DNA of 64,000 nucleotides from Limnobacter sp. 130. Its GTDB lineage: Bacteria; Pseudomonadota; Gammaproteobacteria; Burkholderiales; Burkholderiaceae_B. This document shows, in pieces, positions 10,959-22,608 of the stretch; positions within the stretch are counted from its first letter, which is position 1, and each line of letters opens with the position of its first letter. The stretch is taken from positions 186,001 through 250,000 of the forward strand of contig NZ_LR732330.1 of the NCBI RefSeq assembly GCF_902506325.1, in the 5' to 3' direction. The notes under the pieces were generated by a model. That model worked only from the letters and a program-made list of their open reading frames with translations, searched no databases and was not told where the DNA came from. The position numbers and the translations under genes are program-made.

Positions 10959-10962
<4 letters not shown>
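7438..10962 (+). CDS. smc: Chromosome segregation ATPase SMC
   Basis: Cytoplasmic condensin subunit that compacts and helps segregate the chromosome with ScpA and ScpB, which are not in the window. The 1174-residue length is typical. Walker A is GPNGCGKSN at residues 31-39. Two long coiled coils flank a hinge in the middle (roughly residues 500-645). The C-terminal head carries LLSGGEKALTATALV (ABC signature) and FCLLDEVDAPLDDANTERF (Walker B and D-loop). The start is a GTG at 7438 that gives the canonical MRLTHIRLAGFKSF opening; no strong ribosome binding site is visible before it. The stop overlaps the zipA start by 4 bases (ATGA). The order smc-zipA-ligA is well known in betaproteobacteria. 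Confidence 0.96.
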
Positions 10963-14101
<3,139 letters not shown>

Positions 14102-14159
14102 TCAGAATTGTTTATTTCGATTACTTTCTTATTCATTGACTACTACTGAGTGAGCGATC

Positions 14160-15035
14160 ATGACCCGAGTTAGAAAAGCTGTATTCCCCGTCGCGGGTAT
14201 GGGCACCCGCTTTTTACCTGCCACCAAAGCAAGCCCCAAAGAAATGATGCCGGTTGTGGACAAGCCATTGATTCAATACGCCGTTGAAGAAGCGCTTGAA
14301 GCCGGGATGACCGAACTTGTTTTTATTACAGGGCGCAGCAAACGATCCATCGAAGACCATTTTGACAAGGCCTACGAGCTGGAAGCTGAGCTGCAAGCGC
14401 GTGGTAAAACCGCACTGCTTGAAATAGTGAAAAACATTGTACCCAGTCACGTGAATTGTATTTATATCCGTCAGATGGAGCCGTTGGGCCTGGGGCATGC
14501 AGTGTTGTGCGCCGAGCCCGTGGTGGGTACGGAACCCTTTGCCGTGCTGCTGGCTGACGACCTGATGGATGTTGACAAAGGCACGCCTTCGGTGACCCAT
14601 CAAATGGTCAAAGTGTTCGAGCGTGAACACGCCAGCGTATTGGCAGTGCAAGAGGTTGATCCTTCTGAAACAAAGTCTTACGGTATTGTCTCAAGCACGC
14701 CTTGGAACAATCGTTCCGAGCGGGTCAATGCAATTGTTGAGAAGCCCGACCCCAAAGACGCCCCCACCAACCTGGCGGTAGTAGGGCGTTATGTGTTGAA
14801 TTCACAAATTTTTGATCACATTCGCAAAACCGGCAAAGGCGCTGGCGGAGAAATCCAGCTGACTGATGGCATTGCCTCCTTGTTGGAAGACCAGCCCGTA
14901 TTGGCTTATCGATTCACAGGTACGCGCTTCGATTGTGGCTCTAAAATTGGTTATCTAAAGGCCACGGTGGAACTCGGTTTGAAACACCACGAAGTGGCTG
15001 CAGAGTTTGCAGATTATTTAAAGAACAGGAAGTAA
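14160..15035 (+). CDS. galU: UTP-glucose-1-phosphate uridylyltransferase
   Basis: Makes UDP-glucose from UTP and glucose-1-phosphate for polysaccharides and LPS sugars. The nucleotidyltransferase signature is [21 protein letters not shown] at residues 9-29. [10 protein letters not shown] near residues 126-135 supplies the metal-binding aspartate region. [19 protein letters not shown] near 193-211 holds the glucose-phosphate lysine, and [13 protein letters not shown] near 228-240 is typical of GalU. The 291-residue length fits the GalU group. The gene follows ligA by 58 bases, and the downstream phosphorylase gene starts only 3 bases after its stop, so the two are likely co-transcribed. Closely related RfbA/RmlA enzymes are shorter in this motif and less likely. 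Confidence 0.95.
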   Translation: MTRVRKAVFPVAGMGTRFLPATKASPKEMMPVVDKPLIQYAVEEALEAGMTELVFITGRSKRSIEDHFDKAYELEAELQARGKTALLEIVKNIVPSHVNCIYIRQMEPLGLGHAVLCAEPVVGTEPFAVLLADDLMDVDKGTPSVTHQMVKVFEREHASVLAVQEVDPSETKSYGIVSSTPWNNRSERVNAIVEKPDPKDAPTNLAVVGRYVLNSQIFDHIRKTGKGAGGEIQLTDGIASLLEDQPVLAYRFTGTRFDCGSKIGYLKATVELGLKHHEVAAEFADYLKNRK

Positions 15036-15038
15036 ACA

Positions 15039-15785
15039 ATGTACGCAGTGTTGGGCGGTAGTGGTTTGAGTCAGTTGCCAGGGTTTGAAATTACCATGCG
15101 CAAGGTGCAACGCACCCCGTATGGCGAGCCCTCCGGTGCCCTCACCATCGGCATGCTGGCCGGTCATGAAATTGTTTTTCTGGCGCGCCACGGCTACGGA
15201 CATACCATTGCTCCCCATCAAATTAACTACAGGGCCAATATTTGGGCCCTGTCGCAGCTCAACATTGAAGGGATTCTCTCCGTGGCCTCGGTGGGTGGCA
15301 TTCGCCCTGATTTAAAGCCCGGGCAGTTGGTCGTACCCGATCAAATACTGGACTACACCCACGGGCGCCACGCTACTTTTTTTGAAGGCGACAACCAGGC
15401 AGTGCAACACATCGACTTCACCTGGCCTTATGACCAAGCACTTCGCACGTCGTTGTGTCTTGCCGCTGACTCAGTTGGCGAGCAAGTGGCGCAGGGCGGC
15501 TGTTACGCCTGCACACAGGGTCCACGATTGGAAACTGCGGCCGAGGTTAAGCGGCTGGCGCGCGATGGTGCCGACATTGTTGGCATGACTGGCATGCCCG
15601 AGGCCTGCCTTGCGCGTGAGCTGGAAATACCGTACGCGCACCTGGCCTTGGTAGTCAACCAGGCTGCCGGAGTGGGCGAGAGTGCTCAGGAAATTTCACA
15701 CGCCCAAATCAGCAAAACAGTTCATGAAGGAATGGGCCGTGTAATGGGGATCATCAAATCGATGGTCCAGCTTCACGACGAATAA
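15039..15785 (+). CDS. Probable S-methyl-5'-thioinosine phosphorylase (PNP/MTAP family)
   Basis: Trimeric-type purine nucleoside phosphorylase of 248 residues. The phosphate loop GGSGLSQL lies at residues 6-13. The stretch RHGYGHTIAPHQINYRAN (about 48-65) is the MTAP/PNP substrate loop, and QGPRLETAAEV, GMTGMPEACLARE and LVVNQAAGVGES complete the active site. In Pseudomonas aeruginosa the enzyme PA3004 with a very similar plan prefers methylthioinosine over methylthioadenosine. The absence of a methylthioadenosine-type specificity cannot be shown by eye, so MTAP (MtnP) remains possible. The likely role is salvage of methylthio-nucleosides from polyamine and quorum-signal synthesis. It follows galU by 3 bases and converges on glnD. 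Confidence 0.82.
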   Translation: MYAVLGGSGLSQLPGFEITMRKVQRTPYGEPSGALTIGMLAGHEIVFLARHGYGHTIAPHQINYRANIWALSQLNIEGILSVASVGGIRPDLKPGQLVVPDQILDYTHGRHATFFEGDNQAVQHIDFTWPYDQALRTSLCLAADSVGEQVAQGGCYACTQGPRLETAAEVKRLARDGADIVGMTGMPEACLARELEIPYAHLALVVNQAAGVGESAQEISHAQISKTVHEGMGRVMGIIKSMVQLHDE

Positions 15786-15806
15786 AAAGGGTTGTGTAAA
15801 AAACCC
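15784..15806 (-). terminator. Rho-independent terminator for glnD
   Basis: Read on the minus strand, GGGTT (15802-15806 on the plus strand as AACCC) pairs with AACCC (15789-15793), with an 8-base A/T-rich loop, and five T residues follow at 15788-15784. It lies just beyond the glnD stop at 15818 and overlaps the stop codon of the phosphorylase gene on the other strand. The stem is short, so termination may be partial. Confidence 0.5.
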
Positions 15807-15817
15807 GATATTCGAAT

Positions 15818-18427
15818 TCAAATGGACAACAGCTCCAGAAGCTCGGCTTCAAGTTGAATTTGAAGTTTGCCGGAATTCAGTGATTGACCATACAGCAAGA
15901 AAGAATCTTCCGCGCGCTCGCCCAGGGTCATGATCTTGGCTGTTTGCACGTTGACTTTGTATTGCGCCAGCAAACGAGTAATGGAGTAGAGCAAACCCGT
16001 GCGGTCAGTGGCCGACACGGTGAGCAAATATTGATTGCCTTTCTCGTCGGGCTTCAAGTCAACCGAAGGGCGCACCGGAAAGTGTCGTGATTGTCGGGAC
16101 ATTCTTCCAAACACCGGTGCTTCAAGGGGCTGACGCTTGATCAGTCGGTCCTGAAGTTCTGCCTCGAGTAAGGACAATGTTTCCCGGTAAAACTCATGGT
16201 GACTGTCGTGCTGGATCAGGAAAGAATCAAGCGCATAACCGTGCGAGGTGGTGTGAATTTTCGCATCCAGAATACTCAGGTTCTTGGAATCGAAATAACC
16301 ACAAATTCTCGCAAACAAATCCATTTCATCCCGCGTGTAAACCAGCAATTCCAGGCCTTCACCAATGGGAGAAAGGCGAGCCTTGACGATCGGTTGATCT
16401 GTGTCCACGCGCCAGTAAAGGTGCCGCGTGTGCCAGGCAATGTCGCTGGGGCCTTGTCTTAAGAAATAAGACACGTCGAGCTGAGCCCAAAGCTTGTCTT
16501 GCACATCATCGGAAAGTGCATACAGCCGCAAAATTCTCCGCGCCTCAGCCTGCTGCTCGGCAAGCATTTGACGGCGGTTCGGAGCCTCACCGCCCAAGTG
16601 TTTAAGCGTCAGTCGATACAAATCTTCCAGCAATTTGCCTTTCCAGGCATTCCAAACTTTCGGGCTTGTACCCCGAATATCAGCCACTGTGAGCAGGTAG
16701 AGTGCTGTCAGGTTGCGTGGAGTTTTTACCAACGCGGCAAACTCCTTGAGCACTTCAACATCTGACAAATCTTTCTTCTGAGCCGTGTTCGACATGGTCA
16801 GGTGATGTTTCACCAGAAAAGCCACCAAGTCGGTGCTTTCCTGATTCAATCCGTGGTCTTTGCAAAACTTGCGGGCGTCAACTTCACCCAATACGCTGTG
16901 GTCGCCACCACGACCCTTGGCCACATCATGAAACAGGGCAGCAATATACAACAACCAGTGATCGTCAAAATTGGCCATTAATTGGCTGCAGTAGGGGTAC
17001 TCATGTGCATGCTCTGCCATCGTAAACCGGCGCAAATTGCGAACCACGGTCAAAATGTGCTGGTCTACTGTGTACACATGAAACAGGTCATGCTGCATTT
17101 GACCCACAATTTTCCGAAAAACAGGCAAATACCTTCCGAGCACACTGGTCTCGTTCATGCGCCGCAGTTCGTGGACTATTCCTTGGGGCTGTTTGAAAAA
17201 ATCAATGAACAACGCCTTGTTGACGGGGTCATTTCTGAAATCACTATTGATCTTGACCCGACTGTGCCAAAGTCGGCGCAACATTCGGGCGCTCATACCC
17301 TTTAAGCGCGGGTTTTGCTGCATCACGATGAAAGCACGAAGCATGGCTGAAGGATTTCGGGCAAATACCTCGTCGTCTCGAATGTCGAGCAAAGAATCAG
17401 TGACCTGAAACTCATCGTCGATCACCACAGGTTCAGCATTAACGCCGAATATCGACAATTCAATATTTTGAAGCAATATCGTGTTCAATTGCATGACCGC
17501 CTTGGCGGCCAAATAATACCGTTGCATCAGTTGTTCGCTTGACCGCTTCGCAGCGGTGGGGCGATAGCCCAAGGACTCAGCCAGTTGGGTTTGCACATCG
17601 TAAACAAGTCGGTCTTCCCGGCGGCCAGTTGTCACATGCAATTGGTATCTGAATTTTTTGAGGGTGCGCTCGTTGTTTCTCAACTTTGCGGCCTCAAATG
17701 GCGTGATCAGCCCTTTTTTGGCCATTTCAGCCCAGCTATTGCCCAGATTGGCAGCTCGGCATACCCAAAGAATGACGTGTAAATCTCGAAGTCCGCCGGG
17801 GCTCTCTTTGCAGTTGGGCTCAAGGCTGTAGGGTGTTTCTTGATACTTGGCGTGACGTTGCCGAAGCTCAAGGGTTTTCTTACGAAAAAAGGCTTTAACT
17901 TCAAGTAATTTGTGAAGAGTATCGTTCAGCTTTTTGAAATTATTGGAATTTCCGGCAAGAAGTCTCGATTCAACAAGTGCTGTTTGTACTGTGATGTCTT
18001 TGCCAGCTTCTTCAACACATTGGTCAGGGGTTCTGACGCTGTGCCCGATTTCAAGGCCAATGTCCCAACCCGATCCACAAAAGGTTTCCAGCTTCTCTGT
18101 GTTGATTTCATCCGGTTCCTGGTCAATGAGGATCAGCACGTCCACATCAGAGAAGGGAAACAATTCACCACGCCCATAACCACCAACCGCGACCAAGCTG
18201 TATTGTTTGGGCATTCCGATGGCATCCCAAAGGGAGACCAGGGCTTCATCCACGCAAACACTGCGTTTTCTCAGCACCGATTCAACCATGGACGCTGGGG
18301 TGTGTTGGTCAAATGGGGTCAGCCAAAGGTGTGCCTGGCTTTTCAACTGGTTCTTAATTGCTACCCGCACAGCGTTCAAATCTTGTGCAGAACTGGATTC
18401 AGCCGTAATTACCGGTTTGTTGCTCAA
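15818..18427 (-). CDS. glnD: Bifunctional [PII] uridylyltransferase / uridylyl-removing enzyme
   Basis: Nitrogen sensor that uridylylates PII when glutamine is low and removes UMP when glutamine is high. The nucleotidyltransferase motif GGYGRGELFPFSDVDVLIL is at residues 82-100, with metal ligands D94 and D96. A GlnD helical domain follows. The HD phosphohydrolase domain, which carries the UR activity, is marked by FHDVAKGRGGDHS near residue 500. Two C-terminal ACT domains, which sense glutamine, start at about residues 690 and 800 (LLTVSATDRTGLLYSITRLLA). The 869-residue length is normal. It begins 1 base after map ends, so map-glnD are one transcript, divergent from rpsB; this map-glnD/rpsB arrangement is classic in beta- and gammaproteobacteria. 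Confidence 0.97.
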   Translation of the reverse strand: MSNKPVITAESSSAQDLNAVRVAIKNQLKSQAHLWLTPFDQHTPASMVESVLRKRSVCVDEALVSLWDAIGMPKQYSLVAVGGYGRGELFPFSDVDVLILIDQEPDEINTEKLETFCGSGWDIGLEIGHSVRTPDQCVEEAGKDITVQTALVESRLLAGNSNNFKKLNDTLHKLLEVKAFFRKKTLELRQRHAKYQETPYSLEPNCKESPGGLRDLHVILWVCRAANLGNSWAEMAKKGLITPFEAAKLRNNERTLKKFRYQLHVTTGRREDRLVYDVQTQLAESLGYRPTAAKRSSEQLMQRYYLAAKAVMQLNTILLQNIELSIFGVNAEPVVIDDEFQVTDSLLDIRDDEVFARNPSAMLRAFIVMQQNPRLKGMSARMLRRLWHSRVKINSDFRNDPVNKALFIDFFKQPQGIVHELRRMNETSVLGRYLPVFRKIVGQMQHDLFHVYTVDQHILTVVRNLRRFTMAEHAHEYPYCSQLMANFDDHWLLYIAALFHDVAKGRGGDHSVLGEVDARKFCKDHGLNQESTDLVAFLVKHHLTMSNTAQKKDLSDVEVLKEFAALVKTPRNLTALYLLTVADIRGTSPKVWNAWKGKLLEDLYRLTLKHLGGEAPNRRQMLAEQQAEARRILRLYALSDDVQDKLWAQLDVSYFLRQGPSDIAWHTRHLYWRVDTDQPIVKARLSPIGEGLELLVYTRDEMDLFARICGYFDSKNLSILDAKIHTTSHGYALDSFLIQHDSHHEFYRETLSLLEAELQDRLIKRQPLEAPVFGRMSRQSRHFPVRPSVDLKPDEKGNQYLLTVSATDRTGLLYSITRLLAQYKVNVQTAKIMTLGERAEDSFLLYGQSLNSGKLQIQLEAELLELLSI

Positions 18428-18428
18428 G

Positions 18429-19238
18429 TCAGGCTGCCTGTGTTTTCAAGCGAGGATTCGCTGGTGTTCCTGTTGACTGAGTCAAGATTTCGTAACCATT
18501 GGCGGTGACCAAAACCGTGTGTTCCCACTGAGCCGACAGACTGTGGTCTTTGGTCACAATTGTCCAGCCATCCGGCATTTCCTTGATTTCCCTGCGACCC
18601 GCATTCAGCATGGGTTCGATGGTGAAAATCATGCCTTCCAGCAATTTCACACCAGTTCCAAGTTTGCCATAGTGCAACACTTGCGGTTCTTCATGAAACT
18701 TGGTGCCAATTCCGTGACCACAAAACTCACGAACCACCGAGTAGCCAAAGCCTTCAGCGAATTTCTGAATCGCAGCACCCACATCGCCCAGTGTGGCCCC
18801 GGGTTTTACCTGCTCAATGCCAATCCACATGGCTTCAAACGTAATTTCACAGAGTCTTCGCGCGGCCAGCGAGCCCTCACCCACAATGAACATGCGGCTT
18901 GTGTCGCCGTGATAACCCTCTTTGATGACCGTAATATCAATATTGATAATGTCACCGTTCTTCAATTTCTTGGGGCCGGGCACACCATGACAAATTTGGT
19001 GGTTGACCGAAGTACAAATTGACTTGGGGTAGGGCGTGTAACCCGGTGGGGCATAATTCAAAGGGGCTGGAATGGTGCCCTGCACATTCACCATGTAGTC
19101 GTGGCAAAGCTTATCGAGTTCATCGGTGGTAATGCCTGCAACCACGTGCGGGCCGATAAAATCCAGAACTTCCGAGGCCAAACGGCCAGCAACACGCATT
19201 TTTTCAATGTCGTGCTCATTTTTAATCACAATATCCAT
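18429..19238 (-). CDS. map: Methionine aminopeptidase type I
   Basis: Removes the initiator methionine from nascent proteins with small second residues. Metal ligands are recognisable in order: INIDITV (first Asp), YHGDTSRMF (second Asp), the CGHGIGTKFHEEP stretch (His and substrate His), FTIEPML (Glu) and QWEHTVLV (Glu). The sequence is 269 residues with no N-terminal extension, the type Ia bacterial form. The C-terminus carries a short extra tail (GTPANPRLKTQAA). It is transcribed divergently from rpsB across a 207-base intergenic region and leads into glnD with 1 base between the genes. Confidence 0.97.
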   Translation of the reverse strand: MDIVIKNEHDIEKMRVAGRLASEVLDFIGPHVVAGITTDELDKLCHDYMVNVQGTIPAPLNYAPPGYTPYPKSICTSVNHQICHGVPGPKKLKNGDIINIDITVIKEGYHGDTSRMFIVGEGSLAARRLCEITFEAMWIGIEQVKPGATLGDVGAAIQKFAEGFGYSVVREFCGHGIGTKFHEEPQVLHYGKLGTGVKLLEGMIFTIEPMLNAGRREIKEMPDGWTIVTKDHSLSAQWEHTVLVTANGYEILTQSTGTPANPRLKTQAA

Positions 19239-19257
19239 GGTTTTGTTTAATTCCTGC

Positions 19258-19287
19258 TTGAGCTAACGTATTTTAACCGAGTATAAT
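19258..19287 (+). promoter_or_regulatory. Probable sigma-70 promoter of rpsB
   Basis: TTGAGC at 19258-19263 and TATAAT at 19282-19287 are separated by 18 bases. The -10 is a perfect consensus. Transcription would begin near 19294 and produce an approximately 150-nt leader before the rpsB ATG at 19446, as expected for a ribosomal protein gene under leader control. Confidence 0.7.
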
Positions 19288-19301
19288 CTTTGGCTGCTCT
19301 G

Positions 19302-19429
19302 GCGCTATGGCTAACTGGCTTAGTTAGTTAGCGCTTAAGAGTAAATTTAATGGTTTGTGCGACAGGGTGCTAGTTTTTGTTGGTTTATTAACCCGATGCT
19401 AGCCCAGTACAAACCCATTCAACCCTGTC
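19302..19429 (+). promoter_or_regulatory. Structured rpsB leader RNA, candidate S2 autoregulatory element
   Basis: The leader contains a 5' hairpin, 19302-19334, with stem GCGCTA/TAGCGC extended by CTAACT/AGTTAG. A second, nested structure follows. Its outer helix is GACAGGGT (19361-19368) with ACCCTGTC (19422-19429), 8 perfect pairs. A middle helix is GCTAGT (19369-19374) with GCTAGC (19398-19403), including one G-T pair. An inner hairpin is GGTT-TATT-AACC (19382-19393). The outer helix ends six bases before the ribosome binding site GGAG (19436-19439), a position suited to translational control. Autoregulation of rpsB by S2 is known in E. coli; that this structure does so is inference. Confidence 0.55.
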
Positions 19430-19445
19430 TATACTGGAGAAATTC

Positions 19446-20201
19446 ATGGCAGCATCAATGCGCGAAATGCTGGAAGCTGGTTGCCACTTTGGCCACCAAA
19501 CACGCTTCTGGAACCCAAAAATGGCCCCTTTCATCTACGGCCATCGTAACAAAATCCACATTATCAATCTGGAAAAAACCGTCGTAATGCTCGACGACGC
19601 GCTGAAATTCGTGAAGCGACTGTCAGCAAACCGCGGCAACATCCTGTTTGTCTGCACAAAGCGCCAAGCCAAAGAAATTATCGCTGAAGAAGCAGCACGC
19701 TGCGGCATGCCCTTCGTTGACCAGCGCTGGTTGGGCGGCATGCTGACCAACTTCAAAACCGTGAAAACATCCATCAAGCGTCTGAAAGACATGGAAGCCA
19801 TCATCGCCGACGGCGGTACTGAGCGCATGTCCAAGAAAGAAGCCTTGATGTTCGCCCGTGAACTCGAAAAACTGAACCAGTCAATTGGTGGCATCAAAGA
19901 CATGCCAACATTGCCTGATGCAATTTTCGTGTGCGACGTGGGTTACCACAAAATTGCCATCACCGAAGCCGAGAAGCTGGGCATTCCAGTTGTTGGTATC
20001 GTGGATACGAACCACTCGCCCGCAGGTGTTAGCTACATTGTTCCTGGTAACGATGACTCCGCCCGCGCCATTCGTTTGTACGCCCGTTCCGTAGCCGATG
20101 CCGTGTTGGCTGGCCGCGACCAGGCTGTAAACGATGTGGTTGAAGCCATCAAAGGCGGCGACGACTTCGTTGAAGTGTCTGAAGAGGGAGCTGAAGGCTA
20201 A
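19446..20201 (+). CDS. rpsB: 30S ribosomal protein S2
   Basis: Small-subunit ribosomal protein of 251 residues. The opening [26 protein letters not shown] is diagnostic for S2, and the IIDTNxSP-type stretch appears as [26 protein letters not shown] near residues 180-205. The start ATG is preceded by GGAG at 19436-19439. A short acidic tail ([13 protein letters not shown]) ends the protein. It heads the rpsB-tsf-pyrH-frr run, is divergent from map, and is followed within 21 bases by a strong hairpin terminator, so S2 is probably made in excess of the downstream genes. Confidence 0.98.
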   Translation: MAASMREMLEAGCHFGHQTRFWNPKMAPFIYGHRNKIHIINLEKTVVMLDDALKFVKRLSANRGNILFVCTKRQAKEIIAEEAARCGMPFVDQRWLGGMLTNFKTVKTSIKRLKDMEAIIADGGTERMSKKEALMFARELEKLNQSIGGIKDMPTLPDAIFVCDVGYHKIAITEAEKLGIPVVGIVDTNHSPAGVSYIVPGNDDSARAIRLYARSVADAVLAGRDQAVNDVVEAIKGGDDFVEVSEEGAEG

Positions 20202-20221
20202 TCAAGCCTTTGTCTTCCGAT

Positions 20222-20247
20222 GGGGCGACCAGTCGCCCCTTTTTTTT
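20222..20247 (+). terminator. Strong hairpin terminator between rpsB and tsf
   Basis: GGGGCGAC (20222-20229) and GTCGCCCC (20232-20239) form a GC-rich stem with a very tight loop, followed by eight T residues (20240-20247). It lies between the rpsB stop (20201) and the tsf ribosome binding site (20270). It probably acts as an attenuator that lets a fraction of transcripts proceed into tsf. Confidence 0.8.
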
Positions 20248-20281
20248 ATCTAATTCAGAATCCGACTTTAGGAGAAAATCA

Positions 20282-21172
20282 ATGGCTGAAATTACAGCAG
20301 CAATGGTTAAAGTACTGCGCGAGAAAACAGACGCGCCCATGATGGAATGCAAGAAAGCCCTGACCGAAGCCGCTGGCGACATGGACAAGGCTGAGGAAAT
20401 TTTGCGTGTGAAATTGGGCAGCAAGGCCAGCAAAGCCGCTGCTCGCGCAACCACCGAAGGTCTTGTTGGTATTTATATCAATGATTCCAGCAAGTTGGGA
20501 ACAATTGTAGAAGTAAACTGTGAAACCGACTTTGTTGCCAAAAACGACGATTTCCTTGCCTTTGTAGCCAATGTGGCCAAGCTGATTGCCGACCACAACC
20601 CTGCAAATGTTGAAGCGTTGTCAGCATTGCCACTGGGCGAAGGCACAGTTGAAACCGTGCGTGCAGCCCTGATCGGCAAGATCGGTGAAAACATGTCTGT
20701 GCGTCGCTTCAATCGTGTAGAAGCCAAAGGCAACCTGAGCTCTTACATTCACGGTGGCAAAATTGGCGTACTGGTGGACTACACCGGGTCTGACGAGAAC
20801 GTGGGTAAAGACGTTGCATTGCACATTGCGGCGACCAAACCCAAGGCTTTGCACGAAAGCGGTGTTCCACAAGAAGACATTGATCGTGAACGCTCAGTGG
20901 CAAAAGCCAAGGCGGAAGAGTCTGGAAAGCCAGCCGACATCGCCGAAAAAATGGTTGAGGGTTCGATCAAGAAGTTCTTGAAGGAAGTCGCTCTGTTGTC
21001 TCAGCCTTTCGTGAAAGACGACAAACTTACCGTTGAAGCCATGCTAAAGAGCAAGGGCAGCGAAGTTAACGGCTTCGACCTGTTCATCGTTGGTGAAGGC
21101 TTTGAAAAGAAGGTGAACGATTTCGCCGCTGAAGTTGCCGCTCAAGCAGCAGCCGCCGCCGCAGGACGTTAA
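20282..21172 (+). CDS. tsf: Translation elongation factor Ts
   Basis: Nucleotide exchange factor that reloads EF-Tu with GTP. Starting at the ATG at 20282, which has AGGAGA at 20270-20275, the protein is 296 residues and opens with the standard [20 protein letters not shown]. The EF-Ts N-terminal signature continues as [19 protein letters not shown]. The core holds ETDFVAKND near residues 80-88, a conserved EF-Tu contact (TDFV). An alanine-rich tail ends the protein. The frame is open further upstream to 20210, but that extension runs through the terminator and has no ribosome binding site, so it is not part of the gene. Confidence 0.97.
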   Translation: MAEITAAMVKVLREKTDAPMMECKKALTEAAGDMDKAEEILRVKLGSKASKAAARATTEGLVGIYINDSSKLGTIVEVNCETDFVAKNDDFLAFVANVAKLIADHNPANVEALSALPLGEGTVETVRAALIGKIGENMSVRRFNRVEAKGNLSSYIHGGKIGVLVDYTGSDENVGKDVALHIAATKPKALHESGVPQEDIDRERSVAKAKAEESGKPADIAEKMVEGSIKKFLKEVALLSQPFVKDDKLTVEAMLKSKGSEVNGFDLFIVGEGFEKKVNDFAAEVAAQAAAAAAGR

Positions 21173-21187
21173 TTCCTTTATTTGAAG

Positions 21188-21218
21188 AGGGGTTTCTCAA
21201 CACGGGAGGCCCCTTTTT
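21188..21218 (+). terminator. Terminator after tsf
   Basis: AGGGGTTTCTC (21188-21198) pairs with GGGAGGCCCCT (21204-21214) through 11 pairs, several G-T, with a 5-base loop; a run of T follows to 21218. It separates tsf from pyrH, so pyrH needs readthrough or its own promoter in the ~70-base gap; I see no convincing -35/-10 pair there. Confidence 0.72.
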
Positions 21219-21287
21219 ATTTGTACGTCTACGAAGTTCTGTGCTTTACGTTATAGAATCCTGACAATGATCCAACAAGAGGCTTGA

Positions 21288-21998
21288 ATGTCAGCATACA
21301 AACGTGTGTTACTCAAATTGTCAGGCGAAGCCCTGATGGGTGAAGACTCCTACGGCATCAATCGTCAAACCATAGAAAGAATGGTTGCTGAGGTTGCGGA
21401 GGTTTCCGCATCTGGTGTGGAGTTGGCAGTTGTTATCGGTGGTGGCAACATTTTCCGGGGTATCGCGCCTGGCGCGGCCGGCATGGACAGAGCCACTGCA
21501 GACTACATGGGCATGATGGCCACAGTGATGAACGCACTGGCCCTGCAAGACGCATTTCGTCGTGCCGGGGTTGAAGCACGGGTTCAATCCGCCTTGAACA
21601 TTGAGCAAGTGGTTGAGCCTTACATTCGCCCCAAGGCCATTCGTTACCTTGAAGAAGGCAAAGTTGTCATCTTTGCTGCGGGTACAGGCAACCCTTTCTT
21701 TACAACCGACACCGCTGCGGCATTGCGCGGTTCTGAAATTGGTGCGGAAGTGGTGCTAAAAGCCACGAAAGTGGACGGCATCTATACTGCTGATCCCAAC
21801 AAAGACCCAACCGCAACCCGGTACGAAAGAATTTCATTCAACGAAGCAATTTCCAAAAACCTCGAGGTCATGGATGCGACGGCGTTTGCCCTGTGTCGCG
21901 ATCAAAAGCTTCCAATTCGGGTGTTTTCCATCAACAAGCCGGGTGCGCTGCACCGAGCCGTTGCTGGTGAAAACGAGGGCACCTTGGTGCACATGTAA
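21288..21998 (+). CDS. pyrH: Uridylate kinase
   Basis: Phosphorylates UMP to UDP in pyrimidine nucleotide synthesis; a hexameric amino-acid-kinase-fold enzyme allosterically activated by GTP and inhibited by UTP. The N-terminal [12 protein letters not shown] (residues 4-15), [10 protein letters not shown] (about 49-58), and the [16 protein letters not shown] stretch (about 137-152) are the nucleotide and UMP binding motifs. The 236-residue length is standard. The gene lies between tsf and frr, the usual order in proteobacteria, with 41 bases before frr. Confidence 0.97.
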   Translation: MSAYKRVLLKLSGEALMGEDSYGINRQTIERMVAEVAEVSASGVELAVVIGGGNIFRGIAPGAAGMDRATADYMGMMATVMNALALQDAFRRAGVEARVQSALNIEQVVEPYIRPKAIRYLEEGKVVIFAAGTGNPFFTTDTAAALRGSEIGAEVVLKATKVDGIYTADPNKDPTATRYERISFNEAISKNLEVMDATAFALCRDQKLPIRVFSINKPGALHRAVAGENEGTLVHM

Positions 21999-22039
21999 TA
22001 ATTGACGAATCAATCGACTGAGGCAGTGAGAATCCAATC

Positions 22040-22600
22040 ATGAGCGTTGCAAACATTCGAAGCACAACCGAAGAAAAGATGGTTAAATCCATCGAATCCC
22101 TGAAGACAGACCTGCAGAAAGTCCGCACTGGCCGCGCACACACCGGCATTTTGGACCATGTGCAAGTTGATTACTATGGTTCCATGGTACCAATTTCACA
22201 AGTGGCAAACATGAGTCTTGCCGACGCGCGCACCATTGTGGTTCAGCCGTGGGAAAAAAACATGGCCAACGCCGTGGAAAAAGCCATTCGTGAATCAGAC
22301 CTCGGCTTGAACCCAGCGTCGATGGGTGAAACCATTCGTGTTCCAATGCCAGCGCTGACCGAGGAGCGCCGCAAGGAACTGACCAAGTTCATCAAGGGTG
22401 AGGGCGAGCAAACCAAGGTGGCCATTCGCAACCTGCGCCGCGATGCCAACGAAGCGCTAAAGCGCTTGGTCAACGACAAAGAAATTTCCGAGGACGATGA
22501 GCGCCGCGCACAGGCTGATGTTCAAAAATTGACCGACAAGTTTGTGTCTGAAGTCGATCAGGTTTTGCAGTCCAAAGAAGCCGAAATCATGACGGTTTAA
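22040..22600 (+). CDS. frr: Ribosome recycling factor
   Basis: Splits post-termination ribosomes together with EF-G. The 186-residue protein has the expected three-helix bundle and beta/alpha insert. Diagnostic stretches are [21 protein letters not shown] (about residues 28-48) and [38 protein letters not shown] near residues 130-167. It follows pyrH and precedes uppS by 8 bases, the classic arrangement. Confidence 0.97.
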   Translation: MSVANIRSTTEEKMVKSIESLKTDLQKVRTGRAHTGILDHVQVDYYGSMVPISQVANMSLADARTIVVQPWEKNMANAVEKAIRESDLGLNPASMGETIRVPMPALTEERRKELTKFIKGEGEQTKVAIRNLRRDANEALKRLVNDKEISEDDERRAQADVQKLTDKFVSEVDQVLQSKEAEIMTV

Positions 22601-22608
22601 AGTCATCC

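Noticed and set aside
19302-19334. rpsB 5' hairpin as a terminator or attenuator
   Set aside because: No T run follows the stem, so intrinsic termination is unlikely; it is kept only as part of the leader structure.
20210-20281. Possible N-terminal extension of EF-Ts
   Set aside because: It runs through the rpsB-tsf terminator, and the ATG at 20282 has a good ribosome binding site and the standard sequence.
21219-21287. Independent pyrH promoter
   Set aside because: TTATAGAAT near 21251-21259 could be a -10, but no -35 lies at a suitable distance.
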